DNA of 64,000 bases from Xanthomonas boreopolis (GTDB lineage: Bacteria > Pseudomonadota > Gammaproteobacteria > Xanthomonadales > Xanthomonadaceae). Below are positions 42,350-51,716 of the stretch, one piece after another (positions within the stretch are counted from its first letter, which is position 1; every line of letters begins with the position of its first letter). The notes beneath the pieces are model-generated. The model had not been told where the DNA came from. It worked only from the letters and a program-made list of their open reading frames with translations, and ran no database searches. The position numbers were made by a program, and so were the translations under genes. The DNA lies in contig BNBA01000013.1 of the NCBI GenBank assembly GCA_014654535.1, positions 1 through 64,000 of the forward strand, written 5' to 3'.

Positions 42350-43621
42350 TTACACCGGGCGCAACGCGCCGGCTTCCTCCGGGCCGTGCCGGAACGGCCA
42401 GCGGTCCGCGCGCGCCCAGCCGTCGCGCTCGGCGCAGACTTCGCGGAACGTGCGCACGAACGCGGCCTGCAGCCGCGTCGGGTGCCAGTCGGCACGGGTG
42501 GTCATGCCGATGCGGCGGCGTACGCTCGGGCCGGCCGGGGCGAGCTCCGCGAGCAAGCCGGCGCGACGCTCGAACAGGAACTGGTCCCGCGACATCAGCG
42601 TCAGCCAGTCGTCCTCCAGCAGCAAGCCCCGGGTGGTCAGCACCGAGCCGCACTCGATGCGCAGGCGCGGGGGCTCCAGCCCGCGCTCGCGGAACATCCG
42701 CTCCCAGCGCGCGCGGACCGGCGCGCCGGTGGCGGCGATGACCCAGGGATAGTCGAGCAGCCGCGCGAAATCGAACGCGCCGCGCGCCAGCGGATGCCCA
42801 CTGCGGGCCACGATCACCGGATCGTCGTCGAACAGGCCCTCCTGCACCACGTCGCGCACCGGCAGCTCGCGCAGCGCGCCGACCAGCAGATCCAGCCCGC
42901 CCTCGCGCAGGTGGCCGAGCAGTTCGGCATAGGGCCCCTCGATGACGTTGACCGAGGCGCCCGGATAGGCGCGGGCGAAGCGCGCCAGCACCTGCGGCAG
43001 CAGGACCGAGCGCGCCAGCGGCATCACCCCCAGGACGACGCGGCCGGCGTCCTGGGAACGCAGCGCCGCCAGTTCGTCCAGCCCGGCGGCCAGCTCGGCC
43101 AGGGCGAGGCGGACCGGGCGCAGCATCCGGCCGGCCGCCGGCGTCGGCTGCACGGTCTTGCCCCGGCGCATCGTCAAGGGCACCTCGACCAGGCCGGACA
43201 ACTCCTGCACCGCGCGATAGATCGCCGGCTGCGACACGCCGGCGCGCGCGGCCGCCAGCGAGAAGCTGCCGGCGTTGTCGACGGCGGCCAGCGCATGCAG
43301 CTGGCCCAGCGTGACCCGGCGCTCCACACCCTGCGCCGCCGGCAGCCGCTGCGAGCGCCGCGCCAGCGCGACGCCGCGCGCGACGTAAGCCAGCGCGCGC
43401 TCGATCCGCGGCAGCAGCAACTGCATCGCCTCGGTCGGCGCCACCCCGCCGGGCAGGCGCTCGAACAAGGCCACGTCCAGCTGCTTCTCCATGCGCGCCA
43501 CGGCCTGGGTCAGCGCCGGCTGCGACAGGTTGACCTGCGCGGTGGCGGCGCTGATCCCGCCGGCCCGGCATACCGCCGCCAGCGCATGCAGGTGCCTGAG
43601 GTTCAGTCCGCTCCCGATCAT
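42350..43621 (-). CDS. LysR-type regulator with two N-terminal HTH domains
   Basis: At 423 residues it is about 120 longer than a normal LysR protein. The reason is visible: one LysR winged helix at 7-66 ([38 protein letters not shown]) and a second at 103-162 ([38 protein letters not shown]), followed by one substrate-binding domain from about 195. Both HTH copies keep the SQPA recognition-helix signature. It is divergent, across a 101-bp gap, from the oxalomesaconate-pathway operon, so it most likely controls that operon and itself. Inducer unknown; a pathway intermediate is likely. Confidence 0.88.
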   Translation of the reverse strand: MIGSGLNLRHLHALAAVCRAGGISAATAQVNLSQPALTQAVARMEKQLDVALFERLPGGVAPTEAMQLLLPRIERALAYVARGVALARRSQRLPAAQGVERRVTLGQLHALAAVDNAGSFSLAAARAGVSQPAIYRAVQELSGLVEVPLTMRRGKTVQPTPAAGRMLRPVRLALAELAAGLDELAALRSQDAGRVVLGVMPLARSVLLPQVLARFARAYPGASVNVIEGPYAELLGHLREGGLDLLVGALRELPVRDVVQEGLFDDDPVIVARSGHPLARGAFDFARLLDYPWVIAATGAPVRARWERMFRERGLEPPRLRIECGSVLTTRGLLLEDDWLTLMSRDQFLFERRAGLLAELAPAGPSVRRRIGMTTRADWHPTRLQAAFVRTFREVCAERDGWARADRWPFRHGPEEAGALRPV

Positions 43622-43722
43622 GCATCAACTATAACCAAAGCCAATGTCCCTCTCGAAAAACGATCTTGAGGGATGCGCGCATCGGCGCCCAGACTCGGCC
43701 AACCCTAACGAAGGATGGATGG
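43622..43722. promoter_or_regulatory. Divergent control region between the LysR gene and the 4,5-cleavage operon
   Basis: This 101-bp gap holds the AT-rich stretch TGCATCAACTATAACCAAAG and a ribosome-binding site AAGGATGG just before the aldolase start. CTATAACC near 43629 may serve as a -10 for one direction. Its placement between divergent promoters is that of a LysR operator, though no clear T-N11-A palindrome stands out. Confidence 0.4.
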
Positions 43723-44394
43723 ATGTCCCGCGTCGTCACCCGTATCGAGCGCGCTCCCGAGGCGGTGATCGCCGGCCTGGCCCAGGCCGGGGTCGCCACC
43801 GTGCACGAGGCCCAGGGCCGCACCGGCCTGCTGCACCACCGGCTGCGCCCGATCTATCCCGGCGCGCGCGTCGCCGGCAGCGCGGTCACGGTGTCGGTGC
43901 CGCCCGGCGACAACTGGATGATGCATGTGGCGATCGAGCAACTGCGGCCGGGCGACCTGCTGGTGGTCGCGCCGACCAGCGAATGCTGCGACGGCTATTT
44001 CGGCGACCTGCTGGCGACCTCGGCGCAGGCGCGCGGCTGCCGCGGCCTAGTGATCGACGCCGGCGTGCGCGACGTGCGCGAGCTGACCGCGATGGACTTC
44101 CCGGTCTGGAGCCGGGCGATCTGCGCGCAGGGCACGGTCAAGGAAACGCTGGGCTCGGTCAACCTGCCCCTCGTCTGCGCCGGCACCCGGGTCGAGCCGG
44201 GCGATGTGGTGATCGCCGACGACGATGGCGTGTGCGTGGTCGCGCGCGAGCGGGCCGCGCAGGTGCTGGCCGAGGCGCAGGCGCGCGAGGCGCGCGAGGC
44301 CGACAAGCGCGAGCGCCTGGCACGCGGCGAGCTGGGCCTGGACATCTACGCGATGCGCGAGCGCCTGGCCGCCAAGGGGCTGAAGTATGTCTGA
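43723..44394 (+). CDS. 4-carboxy-4-hydroxy-2-oxoadipate / HMG aldolase
   Basis: This 223-residue class II aldolase belongs to the LigK/GalC/ProA family (RraA-like fold), which cleaves CHA to pyruvate and oxaloacetate in the last step of protocatechuate 4,5-cleavage and gallate catabolism. Family features are [32 protein letters not shown], the metal-site region [19 protein letters not shown] and [17 protein letters not shown] 43723 follows a good AAGGATGG ribosome-binding site. Its stop overlaps the tautomerase start by 8 bp. Confidence 0.9.
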   Translation: MSRVVTRIERAPEAVIAGLAQAGVATVHEAQGRTGLLHHRLRPIYPGARVAGSAVTVSVPPGDNWMMHVAIEQLRPGDLLVVAPTSECCDGYFGDLLATSAQARGCRGLVIDAGVRDVRELTAMDFPVWSRAICAQGTVKETLGSVNLPLVCAGTRVEPGDVVIADDDGVCVVARERAAQVLAEAQAREAREADKRERLARGELGLDIYAMRERLAAKGLKYV

Positions 44395-45442
44395 GGGCGT
44401 GCGTGCGATGTGGATGCGCGGCGGGACCTCCAAGGGCGGGTTCTTCCTGGCCGACGCGTTGCCCGCCGAGGTCGCCGCGCGCGACGCCTTCCTGCTGCGC
44501 GCCTACGGCTCGCCGGACGCGCGCCAGATCGACGGCATGGGCGGCGCCGATCCGCTGACCTCCAAGGTCGCCATCGTCTCGCGTTCCACGCGCGACGATG
44601 CCGACGTGGATTACCTGTTCCTGCAGGTCTATGTCGATCAAGCGCTGGTCAGCGATGCGCAGAACTGCGGCAACATGCTCGCCGGCGTCGGCCCGTTCGC
44701 GATCGAGCGCGGCCTGGTGGCGGCGCGCGACGGCGCGACCGAGGTCCGCATCTTCATGGTCAATACCGGCAAGCTCGCCACCGCCACCGTGCGCACGCCG
44801 GGCGGCCGGGTGAGCTACGAGGGCGATGCGCGCATCGATGGCGTGCCCGGCACCGCCGCGCCGGTGCCGCTGGCCTTCGCCGACATCGCCGGTTCCAGCT
44901 GCGGCGCGCTGCTGCCGACCGGCAACGAGGTGGACGTCATCGAAGGCGTGGAGGCCACGCTGATCGACAACGGCATGCCTTGCGTGGTGTTGCGCGCATC
45001 GGACCTGGGCGTGACCGGCTACGAGGACCGCGCCACGCTGGACGCCGACGCGGCGCTCAAGGCGCGGCTGGAGGCGATCCGACTGCAGGCCGGGCCGCGG
45101 ATGAACCTGGGCGAGGTCGCCGACAAGAGCGTGCCGAAGATGATGCTGGTGGCGCCGCCGCGCGCCGGCGGCGCGATCTGCGTGCGCTCCTTCATCCCGC
45201 ACCGCTGCCACGCCTCGATCGGCGTGCTCGGCGCGGTCAGCGTCGCCACCGCCTGCCTGCTGCCGGGGTCGCCGGCGCACGCGCTGGCGCGGCTGCCGGG
45301 AGGGCGCCGCCAGCAAATCGAGGTCGAGCATCCCAGCGGCGCTACCGCCTGCGTGATCGATCTGGACGAACACGGAGCGGCAGTCCGCGCCGCGGTGCTG
45401 CGCACCGCACGAAAGCTCTTCGACGGGACGCTGTTCGGCTGA
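44387..45442 (+). CDS. galD: 4-oxalomesaconate tautomerase (PrpF family)
   Basis: This 351-residue PrpF-fold isomerase reads [13 protein letters not shown] at 8-20, then [35 protein letters not shown] and [16 protein letters not shown], matching GalD/LigU. It interconverts tautomers or double-bond isomers of 4-oxalomesaconate so that the hydratase can act. PrpF itself (2-methylaconitate isomerase) is the alternative, but the flanking aldolase, hydratase and PDC hydrolase genes favour oxalomesaconate. Confidence 0.87.
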   Translation: MSEGVRAMWMRGGTSKGGFFLADALPAEVAARDAFLLRAYGSPDARQIDGMGGADPLTSKVAIVSRSTRDDADVDYLFLQVYVDQALVSDAQNCGNMLAGVGPFAIERGLVAARDGATEVRIFMVNTGKLATATVRTPGGRVSYEGDARIDGVPGTAAPVPLAFADIAGSSCGALLPTGNEVDVIEGVEATLIDNGMPCVVLRASDLGVTGYEDRATLDADAALKARLEAIRLQAGPRMNLGEVADKSVPKMMLVAPPRAGGAICVRSFIPHRCHASIGVLGAVSVATACLLPGSPAHALARLPGGRRQQIEVEHPSGATACVIDLDEHGAAVRAAVLRTARKLFDGTLFG

Positions 45443-45485
45443 ATCCGGCGGCGCTCCACACCGTATTCTTCCTGGGAGGGTAGAC

Positions 45486-46805
45486 ATGGCAATCCAACGG
45501 AAGCGGCCCGGCCGCTTCGGCATCTTGGGACAACTGTGGTTCCAAGTCCTGGTCGGCACGCTGGCCGGCATACTGCTGGGCTGGCTGGCGCCGGACCTCG
45601 GCAGCGCGATGAAGCCGTTCGGCGACGCTTTCATCAAGCTGATCCGGATGATGATCGGGCCGATCATCTTCGTGACCGTGGTGCACGGCATCGCCGGCAT
45701 GAACGACATGCGCAGCGTCGGGCGGGTCGCGTTCAAATCGCTGCTCTACTTCGAAGTCATCACCACGGTGGCGCTGGTGTTCGGCCTGCTGGCGGTGAAC
45801 CTGTGGCAGCCCGGCGCCGGCATGAACATCGATGCGGCGCGGATCGACACCGGCGCGATCCAGGGCTATGTGCACAGCGCGCACGACCAGAGCATGAGCG
45901 GCTACCTGATGAACATCATCCCGACCACGCTGGTCAGCGCGCTGGTCGAGCCGCACGTGTTGCAGGTGTTGTTCGTGTCGGTGCTGTTCGGCATCGCGCT
46001 GGCCTCGATCGGCGAGCGCGCCGCGCCGGTGATGCAGGTGATCGAGAGCGCCTCGCAGGCGCTGTTCAAGATGATCGGCTTCATCATGTGGTTCGCGCCG
46101 ATCGGCGCGTTCGGCGCGATCGCCTTCACCATCGGCCAGTTCGGCGCCGGCTCGCTGCTCTCGCTGGGCGAGCTGATCCTGGAGTTCTTCGTGGTCTGCG
46201 GCCTGTTCACCTTCCTGGTGCTGGGCACGGTGGCGTGGTGGTGCGGGGTCAGCCTGTTCCGGCTGCTGGCCTACCTGCGCGAGGAGATCGTGATCGTGGC
46301 GGCGACCACCTCCACCGAGACCGTGCTGCCGCGCCTGATCCAGAAGCTCAAAGCACTGGGTTGCGGCGAGAGCGTGGTCGGCTTCGTGGTCCCGGCCGGC
46401 TACTCATTCAACCTGGACGGCACCTGCCTGTACCTGACCACGGTCGCCGTGTTCCTGGCCCAAGCCACCAACACGCCGCTGACGATCTGGCACGAACTCG
46501 GCCTGATCGCGGTGCTGTTGCTCACTTCCAAGGGCGCGGCCGGGGTGGCCGGCGCGGCATTCGTGGTGCTGGCGGCCACGCTCGGCACCACCGGCACGAT
46601 CCCGGTGGCCAGCATCGCGCTGATCCTGGGCATCCACCGCATCCTCGCCGAGGGCCTGACCTTCGTGAACCTGATCGGCAACGCGGTGGCCACGATCGTC
46701 GTCGCCAAGTGGGAAGGCAAGCTCGACGAGGCCGCGCTGGCCGAGCACGTCGGCCGCCGCGCCCTGCGCCGTCGGCTGGCACCGGCCGGCGCCAAGCAAC
46801 TCTGA
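45486..46805 (+). CDS. Dicarboxylate:cation symporter (DAACS/DctA family)
   Basis: This 439-residue polytopic transporter has the DctA-type motifs KLIRMMIGPIIFVTVVHGIA, the serine-rich-like hairpin AATTSTETVLPRL, the NLDG motif in GYSFNLDGTCLYLTT and LLTSKGAAGVAGAAFVVLA. It should import a C4-type or larger dicarboxylate with protons or sodium. It lies in the middle of the 4,5-cleavage operon, so its cargo may be an aromatic ring-cleavage product such as PDC or oxalomesaconate, not succinate; this is inference. A GGGAGGGT ribosome-binding site precedes ATG 45486. Confidence 0.88.
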   Translation: MAIQRKRPGRFGILGQLWFQVLVGTLAGILLGWLAPDLGSAMKPFGDAFIKLIRMMIGPIIFVTVVHGIAGMNDMRSVGRVAFKSLLYFEVITTVALVFGLLAVNLWQPGAGMNIDAARIDTGAIQGYVHSAHDQSMSGYLMNIIPTTLVSALVEPHVLQVLFVSVLFGIALASIGERAAPVMQVIESASQALFKMIGFIMWFAPIGAFGAIAFTIGQFGAGSLLSLGELILEFFVVCGLFTFLVLGTVAWWCGVSLFRLLAYLREEIVIVAATTSTETVLPRLIQKLKALGCGESVVGFVVPAGYSFNLDGTCLYLTTVAVFLAQATNTPLTIWHELGLIAVLLLTSKGAAGVAGAAFVVLAATLGTTGTIPVASIALILGIHRILAEGLTFVNLIGNAVATIVVAKWEGKLDEAALAEHVGRRALRRRLAPAGAKQL

Positions 46806-46883
46806 GAACCCGCGCCGGCGACCGGCCGGCGCGACGCCATCCGATACCGATCCGGCCCGAGCGCGGCCGGACAGGAGGTTCCT

Positions 46884-48185
46884 GTGTCCCGTTTTCTCGT
46901 TCGCTCCACCCTGGCGCTGCTGCTCGGCGGCGCGCTCGCTCCCCTCGCGCAGGCCACCGGCGCGCCGGCCACGACCGGCAAGGCTCCCGACGGCGTCGAC
47001 CTGACCCTGGACGTGGTCGGCAACGTCGCGTCCAACCCGGTCGGCGGCGTCGAGCAGGGCACGGAAGGCTCGTACTGGATCATGGCCCAGTCGCGGTTCG
47101 ATCTGGACAAGCTGTTCGGCGTGCGTGGCACCGAGGTCGACGTGCAGGCCGCCTGGTTCGCCGGGCGCAACCTGGCGCGCGAGAAGATCGGCAACTCGAT
47201 CAGCGCGCAGCAGACCTGGCGGCCGGTCGCCGGCGGGCGGCTCACCCGGCTCACGATCAAACACCGCTTCGACAACGGCCTGAGCATCACCGCCGGCCGC
47301 GCTCCGGTGAACAGCTACTTCAACAACTCGCCGCTCAACTGCGTGTTCATGAGCAACGCAATGTGTCTGACCCCGTACGGCGCGATCACCGACCTGGGCA
47401 TCACCGCCTATCCGAACTCCTCGTGGGCGGCGATGCTGCGCTACGACGGCAAGGCGCACTGGTACGCGCAGGCCGGCGTGTTCGACTACAACAACGAGCT
47501 CAACAAGGCCGGCAAGAACGGCCTGGACTTCTCCTTCGGCGAAGGCACCGGCACGATCAGCGCCGGCGAGGTGGGCTACCAGACCGGCTTCGCCGACGAG
47601 CGCCTGCCGCGCACCTACCGGATCGGCGTCTACCGCAACAGCGATGGCGGCAGCAGCCCCTACTACGATGCCAACGGGCGTTCCGCCGGCTCGACCGGCA
47701 AGAGCTTCGCGCGCCAGGACGGCAGCCGGGTCGGCTGGTACGCGATGGGCGACCAGATCGTCTGGCGCGGCGAGGGCAAGCGCAACCTGGCGCTGTTCGG
47801 CCGCTACTTCGTCAACACCGGCAACCCGGCGGCGGTGAAGTACTTCGCCGCGCTGGGCGCGGTCAAGACCGGGACCTTCGCCGGCCGCGACCAGGACACG
47901 CTGGCGTTGTTCGTCTCCGACACCCACTTCGACCCGCTGCAGATGGCCTACCTGCGCGACCGCCGCGCGCGCTACGGCGGCAGCGGCACGCCGCACAACG
48001 ACGAGATCGTCGCCGAGCTCAGCTACGGCTGGGCCGTGCACCGCGGCATCCGGCTGATGCCCAACCTGCAGTACGTCATCAACCCCGACCCGATCTACGC
48101 GCCCAAGCGCACCACCGACATTCCCGACACGCTGATCGTCGGCCTGCGCTTGGACGTGCACTTCGCCGACCTGCTGGGCTGGTGA
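46884..48185 (+). CDS. OprB-like outer-membrane porin
   Basis: This 433-residue protein has a signal peptide (LVRSTLALLLGGALAPLAQA) and a barrel-forming pattern of alternating aromatic strands, ending in VGLRLDVHFADLLGW. The QSRFDLDKLFGVRGTEVD, VNSYFNNSPLNCVFMSNAMC and FGRYFVNTGNP segments fit carbohydrate-selective OprB porins. Placed directly after the dicarboxylate symporter, it probably serves as the outer-membrane entry for the same substrate. The start is GTG 46884, preceded by a strong CAGGAGG ribosome-binding site. Confidence 0.82.
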   Translation: MSRFLVRSTLALLLGGALAPLAQATGAPATTGKAPDGVDLTLDVVGNVASNPVGGVEQGTEGSYWIMAQSRFDLDKLFGVRGTEVDVQAAWFAGRNLAREKIGNSISAQQTWRPVAGGRLTRLTIKHRFDNGLSITAGRAPVNSYFNNSPLNCVFMSNAMCLTPYGAITDLGITAYPNSSWAAMLRYDGKAHWYAQAGVFDYNNELNKAGKNGLDFSFGEGTGTISAGEVGYQTGFADERLPRTYRIGVYRNSDGGSSPYYDANGRSAGSTGKSFARQDGSRVGWYAMGDQIVWRGEGKRNLALFGRYFVNTGNPAAVKYFAALGAVKTGTFAGRDQDTLALFVSDTHFDPLQMAYLRDRRARYGGSGTPHNDEIVAELSYGWAVHRGIRLMPNLQYVINPDPIYAPKRTTDIPDTLIVGLRLDVHFADLLGW

Positions 48186-48210
48186 CGCCCTCCCCCATCG
48201 AGGACCTTAC

Positions 48211-49233
48211 ATGATCATCGACTGCCACGGCCACTACACCACCGCGCCCACCGCGCACGACGCCTTCCGCAAAGCCCAGGTCGCGCACTTCGAGGACCCG
48301 TCCCTGCCCGCGCCGGACTATCCGCGCATCTCCGACGACCAGATCCGCGAAAGCGTGGAGACCCAGCAACTGCGGCTGCTGCGCGAGCGCGGCGCCGACA
48401 TGACCCTCTTCTCGCCGCGCGCCAGCGCGATGGCCCACCATGTCGGCGACGAGGCGGTCAGCCGCGAGTGGACGCGCCGCTGCAACGACCTGATCGCGCG
48501 CGTGGTGGCGCTGTACCCGCAACACTTCACCGGCGTGTGCCAACTGCCGCAGTCTCCGGGCGTGCCGATCGCGCATTCGATCGCCGAGCTGGAGCGCTGC
48601 GTGAACGAGCTGGGCTTCGTCGGCTGCAACCTCAACCCCGACCCGTCCGGCGGCCACTGGACCGGCGTACCGCTGACCGACAAGGCGTGGTACCCGTTCT
48701 TCGAGAAGATGGTCGAGCTGGACGTGCCGGCGATGGTGCATGTCTCCGGCAGTTGCAACGCCAACTTCCACGCCACCGGCGCGCACTACCTCAATGCCGA
48801 CACCACCGCGTTCATGCAGTTCCTGCAGGGCGACCTGTTCCGGGACTTCCCGGACCTGCGCTTCGTCATCCCGCACGGCGGCGGCGCGGTGCCCTATCAT
48901 TGGGGCCGCTTCCGCGGGCTGGCGGACATGCTCGGCAAGCCGCCGTTGGAGCGGCACGTTATGAAGAACGTGTTCTTCGACACCTGCGTATACCATCAGC
49001 CCGGCATCGATCTGTTGTTCGAGGTGATCGACATCGACAACATCCTGTTCGGCTCTGAAATGGTCGGCGCGGTGCGCGGCATCGATCCGCGCAGCGGCCA
49101 CCACTTCGACGACACCCGGCGCTACATCGACGCGCTGGCGATCTCCGAGGCGGACAAGCGCAAGGTCTACGAGGGCAACGCGCGCCGGGTCTACCCGCGT
49201 CTGGACGCGCAACTGAAGGCGAGGGGACTGTGA
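48211..49233 (+). CDS. ligJ: 4-oxalomesaconate hydratase (amidohydrolase family)
   Basis: This 340-residue amidohydrolase-superfamily enzyme begins MIIDCHGHYTTAP, with the HxH metal motif, and continues with CNLNPDPSGGHWTG, PAMVHVSGSCNANFH, FVIPHGGGAVPYHWGRFRGL and NILFGSEMVGAVRG. These match LigJ/GalB-type OMA hydratases, which add water to 4-oxalomesaconate giving CHA, the substrate of the aldolase at the operon's start. Its stop overlaps the ligI start (TGATG). Confidence 0.9.
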   Translation: MIIDCHGHYTTAPTAHDAFRKAQVAHFEDPSLPAPDYPRISDDQIRESVETQQLRLLRERGADMTLFSPRASAMAHHVGDEAVSREWTRRCNDLIARVVALYPQHFTGVCQLPQSPGVPIAHSIAELERCVNELGFVGCNLNPDPSGGHWTGVPLTDKAWYPFFEKMVELDVPAMVHVSGSCNANFHATGAHYLNADTTAFMQFLQGDLFRDFPDLRFVIPHGGGAVPYHWGRFRGLADMLGKPPLERHVMKNVFFDTCVYHQPGIDLLFEVIDIDNILFGSEMVGAVRGIDPRSGHHFDDTRRYIDALAISEADKRKVYEGNARRVYPRLDAQLKARGL

Positions 49234-50132
49234 TGGCTCGGCTCCCAGAGAACACCTTCCGGAAGGACGCCGACTGGCTGGATTTCGATCCCGCCCCGAG
49301 CAAGCCGCGCTTCGTGCCGCCGCCGGGCGCGGTGGACGCGCACTGCCACGTGTTCGGGCCCGGCGACGAATTCCCCTACGCGCCCGAGCGCAAGTACACC
49401 CCGTGCGATGCCGGCAAGGACAAGCTGTTCGCGCTGCGCGACTTCCTCGGGTTCGAGCGCAACGTGATCGTGCAGGCCACCTGCCACGGCGCCGACAACC
49501 GCGCCCTGGTCGACGCGCTGCGTGCGGCCGGCGAGCGCGCGCGCGGCATCGCCACGGTGCGCGACAGCGTCGGCGAGGCCGAGCTGGCCGAGCTGCATGC
49601 GGCCGGGGTACGCGGGGTGCGCTTCAACTTCGTGCGCCGGCTGGTGGACCCCAAGCCGGATGCGTACTACCTGCGCATCATCGAGCGCATCGCGCCGCTG
49701 GGCTGGCAGGTGGTGGTCTATTTCGAAGCGGCCGACCTGGAGGAGCGCTGGGACTTCTTCGCCTCGCTGCCGACCACGGTGGTGGTGGACCACATGGGCC
49801 GGCCGGACGTGTCCAAGCCGGTGGACGGCCCCGAGTTCGGTCGCTTCGTGCGGCTGATGGACGAGCATCCGAACGTGTGGAGCAAGGTCACCTGCCCGGA
49901 ACGGCTGTCCAAGGCCGGCCCGCCCGGCTACGACGACGTGGTGCCGTTCGCGAAATACCTGGTCGAGCGCTTCCCCGACCGCGTGCTGTGGGGTACCGAC
50001 TGGCCGCACCCGAACATGAAAAGCCACATGCCCGACGACGGCACGCTGGTCGACCTCATCCCACGCATCGCGCCCACCGCCGAGTTGCAGCGCAAGCTGT
50101 TGGTGGACAACCCGATGCGGCTGTACTGGTAG
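49233..50132 (+). CDS. ligI: 2-pyrone-4,6-dicarboxylate hydrolase
   Basis: This 299-residue amidohydrolase-superfamily protein has VDAHCHVFGPGDEFPY near residue 33, the region HMGRPDVSKPVDGPEF, KVTCPERLSKAGPPGYDD and the C-terminal GTDWPHPNMKSHMPDDG. These are characteristic of LigI, which opens the lactone PDC to oxalomesaconate in protocatechuate 4,5-cleavage. I use ATG 49233 and not the adjacent GTG at 49230. The presence of ligI shows the operon handles PDC and not gallate alone. Confidence 0.92.
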   Translation: MARLPENTFRKDADWLDFDPAPSKPRFVPPPGAVDAHCHVFGPGDEFPYAPERKYTPCDAGKDKLFALRDFLGFERNVIVQATCHGADNRALVDALRAAGERARGIATVRDSVGEAELAELHAAGVRGVRFNFVRRLVDPKPDAYYLRIIERIAPLGWQVVVYFEAADLEERWDFFASLPTTVVVDHMGRPDVSKPVDGPEFGRFVRLMDEHPNVWSKVTCPERLSKAGPPGYDDVVPFAKYLVERFPDRVLWGTDWPHPNMKSHMPDDGTLVDLIPRIAPTAELQRKLLVDNPMRLYW

Positions 50133-50163
50133 CGGCCGACGCTCGCCACCCACCGCTTCTCTC

Positions 50164-50241
50164 TTTTTGTAGGAGCGACTTCAGTCGCGAAGAGGCTTTC
50201 CCAGTACCGCCCTCCGCGACGGAAGTCGCTCCTACGAAAAA
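50164..50241. repeat. REP pair, GTAGGAGCGACTTCAGTCGC family
   Basis: GTAGGAGCGACTTCAGTCGC at 50169-50188 and the inverted GCGACGGAAGTCGCTCCTAC near 50216-50235 face each other, with TTTTT on one side and AAAAA on the other. As a hairpin followed by T-runs in both directions it could terminate the ligI operon. It belongs to the same stem family as the pair at 21109-21254. Confidence 0.88.
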
Positions 50242-50261
50242 TGGAAAAGCGAAGCCCTTCC

Positions 50262-50291
50262 CGAAAACACGAAACCCGCCTCGCGGCGGGT
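50262..50291 (-). terminator. Intrinsic terminator of rpmB-rpmG
   Basis: On the minus strand, ACCCGCCGCGAGGCGGGT forms a 7-bp GC-rich stem with a four-base loop, followed by TTCGTGTTTTC. It lies 30 bp after the rpmG stop. Confidence 0.7.
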
Positions 50292-50322
50292 CTCGATGCG
50301 GAACGGCCAAGCGATCAGACGA

Positions 50323-50487
50323 TCACTTGATCTTGCCTTCCTTGTAGATCACGTGCTTCCGGACGACGGGATCGTACTTCTTCATCTCCATCTTGCCGGG
50401 GGTGTTCTTCTTGTTCTTGTCCGTCGTGTAGAAGTGGCCGGTGTTGGCCGAGGAAATCAGACGGATCTTGTCGCGCTTGCCTGCCAT
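50323..50487 (-). CDS. rpmG: 50S ribosomal protein L33
   Basis: This 54-residue protein is too short for most ORF lists. It reads [20 protein letters not shown] and then [20 protein letters not shown], and ends VIYKEGKIK, a standard proteobacterial L33 of the form without zinc-binding CxxC pairs. The start is ATG 50487, 13 bp after the rpmB stop, as in the conserved rpmB-rpmG operon. Confidence 0.97.
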   Translation of the reverse strand: MAGKRDKIRLISSANTGHFYTTDKNKKNTPGKMEMKKYDPVVRKHVIYKEGKIK

Positions 50488-50500
50488 GATTGCTTACTCC

Positions 50501-50737
50501 TCAGACCTTCTCGCCACGGGCGCGCAGTTCGGCCAGCACGGCGTCGATGCCGTTCTTGTCGATGGTGCGCAGGGCATGGGTGGAAACACGAAGCTTGACC
50601 CAGCGGTTCTCGCTGGCGACCCAGAAGCGGCGCTCGTGCAGGTTCGGCAGGAAGCGACGGCGGGTCTTGTTGTTGGCGTGGGAGACGTTGTTGCCCGTCT
50701 GCACACGCTTGCCGGTAACTTGGCATACGCGGGACAT
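50501..50737 (-). CDS. rpmB: 50S ribosomal protein L28
   Basis: This 78-residue protein begins [20 protein letters not shown] and includes [20 protein letters not shown], characteristic of L28. ATG 50737 was chosen from the conserved N-terminus; upstream in-frame codons have no similarity. It is the first gene of the two-gene operon, with a leader of about 180 nt from the predicted promoter at 50926-50954. Confidence 0.97.
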   Translation of the reverse strand: MSRVCQVTGKRVQTGNNVSHANNKTRRRFLPNLHERRFWVASENRWVKLRVSTHALRTIDKNGIDAVLAELRARGEKV

Positions 50738-50925
50738 TGCGCACCTCGATAAGTTTGCGGATCGATCCGCAGGCTGGTGCCTTCCATAGCCCGGAAGGCG
50801 GCGGCCCCGGCGGCCGGGAGGCCACCACGCGATCAAGGGAATCAAGCACTTACGCTGACGAAAGCCGGCCCGGGGATCGCGCTCCCGGGCTGCCGCCGGC
50901 ATGGACCGGACACAGCGAGCCGCGC

Positions 50926-50954
50926 ATTATGCGGGACTTTTCCTTCCCGCGCAA
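50926..50954 (-). promoter_or_regulatory. Sigma-70-like promoter of rpmB-rpmG
   Basis: On the minus strand, TTGCGC and CATAAT are separated by exactly 17 bp. The expected start is near 50919, leaving a 5' leader of about 180 nt before rpmB. The leader contains a strong hairpin, GCCCGGGAGCGCGATCCCCG then GGC, at 50868-50890, which might be involved in ribosomal-protein control. Confidence 0.6.
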
Positions 50955-50958
50955 GGAG

Positions 50959-51588
50959 TTAGCCGGCCATGGCGGCCCGGGGCAGCTCCGCCCATGCCGC
51001 CCGCGCGACCCGCCATGCCGAGCGCAGGAACAGCAGGAGCAGCGCCGCGGCGATCAGCAGGTCCGGCCAGCCGGCGCCGAAGAGCCATACCGCCACGCTG
51101 GCGGCGATCACCGCGCAGCCTTCGTAGACGTCGTTCAGCGAGCAGGCCCAGGCCGAGGCCAGGTTGATGTCGCCCTGCCGGTACGGCCACAGCAGCCGCA
51201 GGCAGGCCAGGTTGGCGGCGAGGTTGAGCAGCGCGGCCACGCCCATGCTCTCGAACACCGGCAAGTGCGGGTGCAGCAGCTTCCAGCCGATGCCGGCCGC
51301 CACCGCCAGCGCCGCGGCCAGGATCAGCGCGGCCTTGAACAGCGCCACCCGCGCCTTGGCGGCCACGCTGGCGCCCACCACGGCCAGGCTCAGCGCATAG
51401 GTCAACGCATCGCCGAGGTTGTCCAGGCTGCCGGACAGCAGCGAGGCCGAGCCGCTGTGCCAGGCCGCGGCCATCATCATCGCGAAGGTCGCCGCATTGA
51501 TGGCCAGCACCCAGCGCAGCACGCGGCGCTGGCGCGCCTGCATCGCCTCCACGGCCAGGGTCTTGCCGCAACCGCAGCACTCGCTCAT
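50959..51588 (-). CDS. Cation diffusion facilitator-like transporter (209 aa)
   Basis: This is a membrane protein of the CDF (zinc/cobalt/cadmium efflux) type with about six helices: WVLAINAATFAMMMAAAWHS, SGSLDNLGDALTYALSLAVV (the SxxxDxxxD metal-site helix), ALILAAALAVAAGIGW, and NDVYEGCAVIAASVAVWLFG (the second helix, here N/D-bearing). It lacks the usual C-terminal cytoplasmic domain. The N-terminus MSECCGCGK is Cys-rich and may bind metal. The start at ATG 51588 is preferred; ATG 51621 would add 11 residues. Confidence 0.82.
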   Translation of the reverse strand: MSECCGCGKTLAVEAMQARQRRVLRWVLAINAATFAMMMAAAWHSGSASLLSGSLDNLGDALTYALSLAVVGASVAAKARVALFKAALILAAALAVAAGIGWKLLHPHLPVFESMGVAALLNLAANLACLRLLWPYRQGDINLASAWACSLNDVYEGCAVIAASVAVWLFGAGWPDLLIAAALLLLFLRSAWRVARAAWAELPRAAMAG

Positions 51589-51716
51589 CGGCTTGTCCGC
51601 TCGGATCGGGTCCTGGCGCATTGTCGCGCCAACGCGGCCGGCGCGCACCCGCGGCATGCCTGCCGTTCGCACGGGCAAGCCGCCGCGGCCGGCGCCGCTC
51701 CGCGCGGCGCGGCGCG

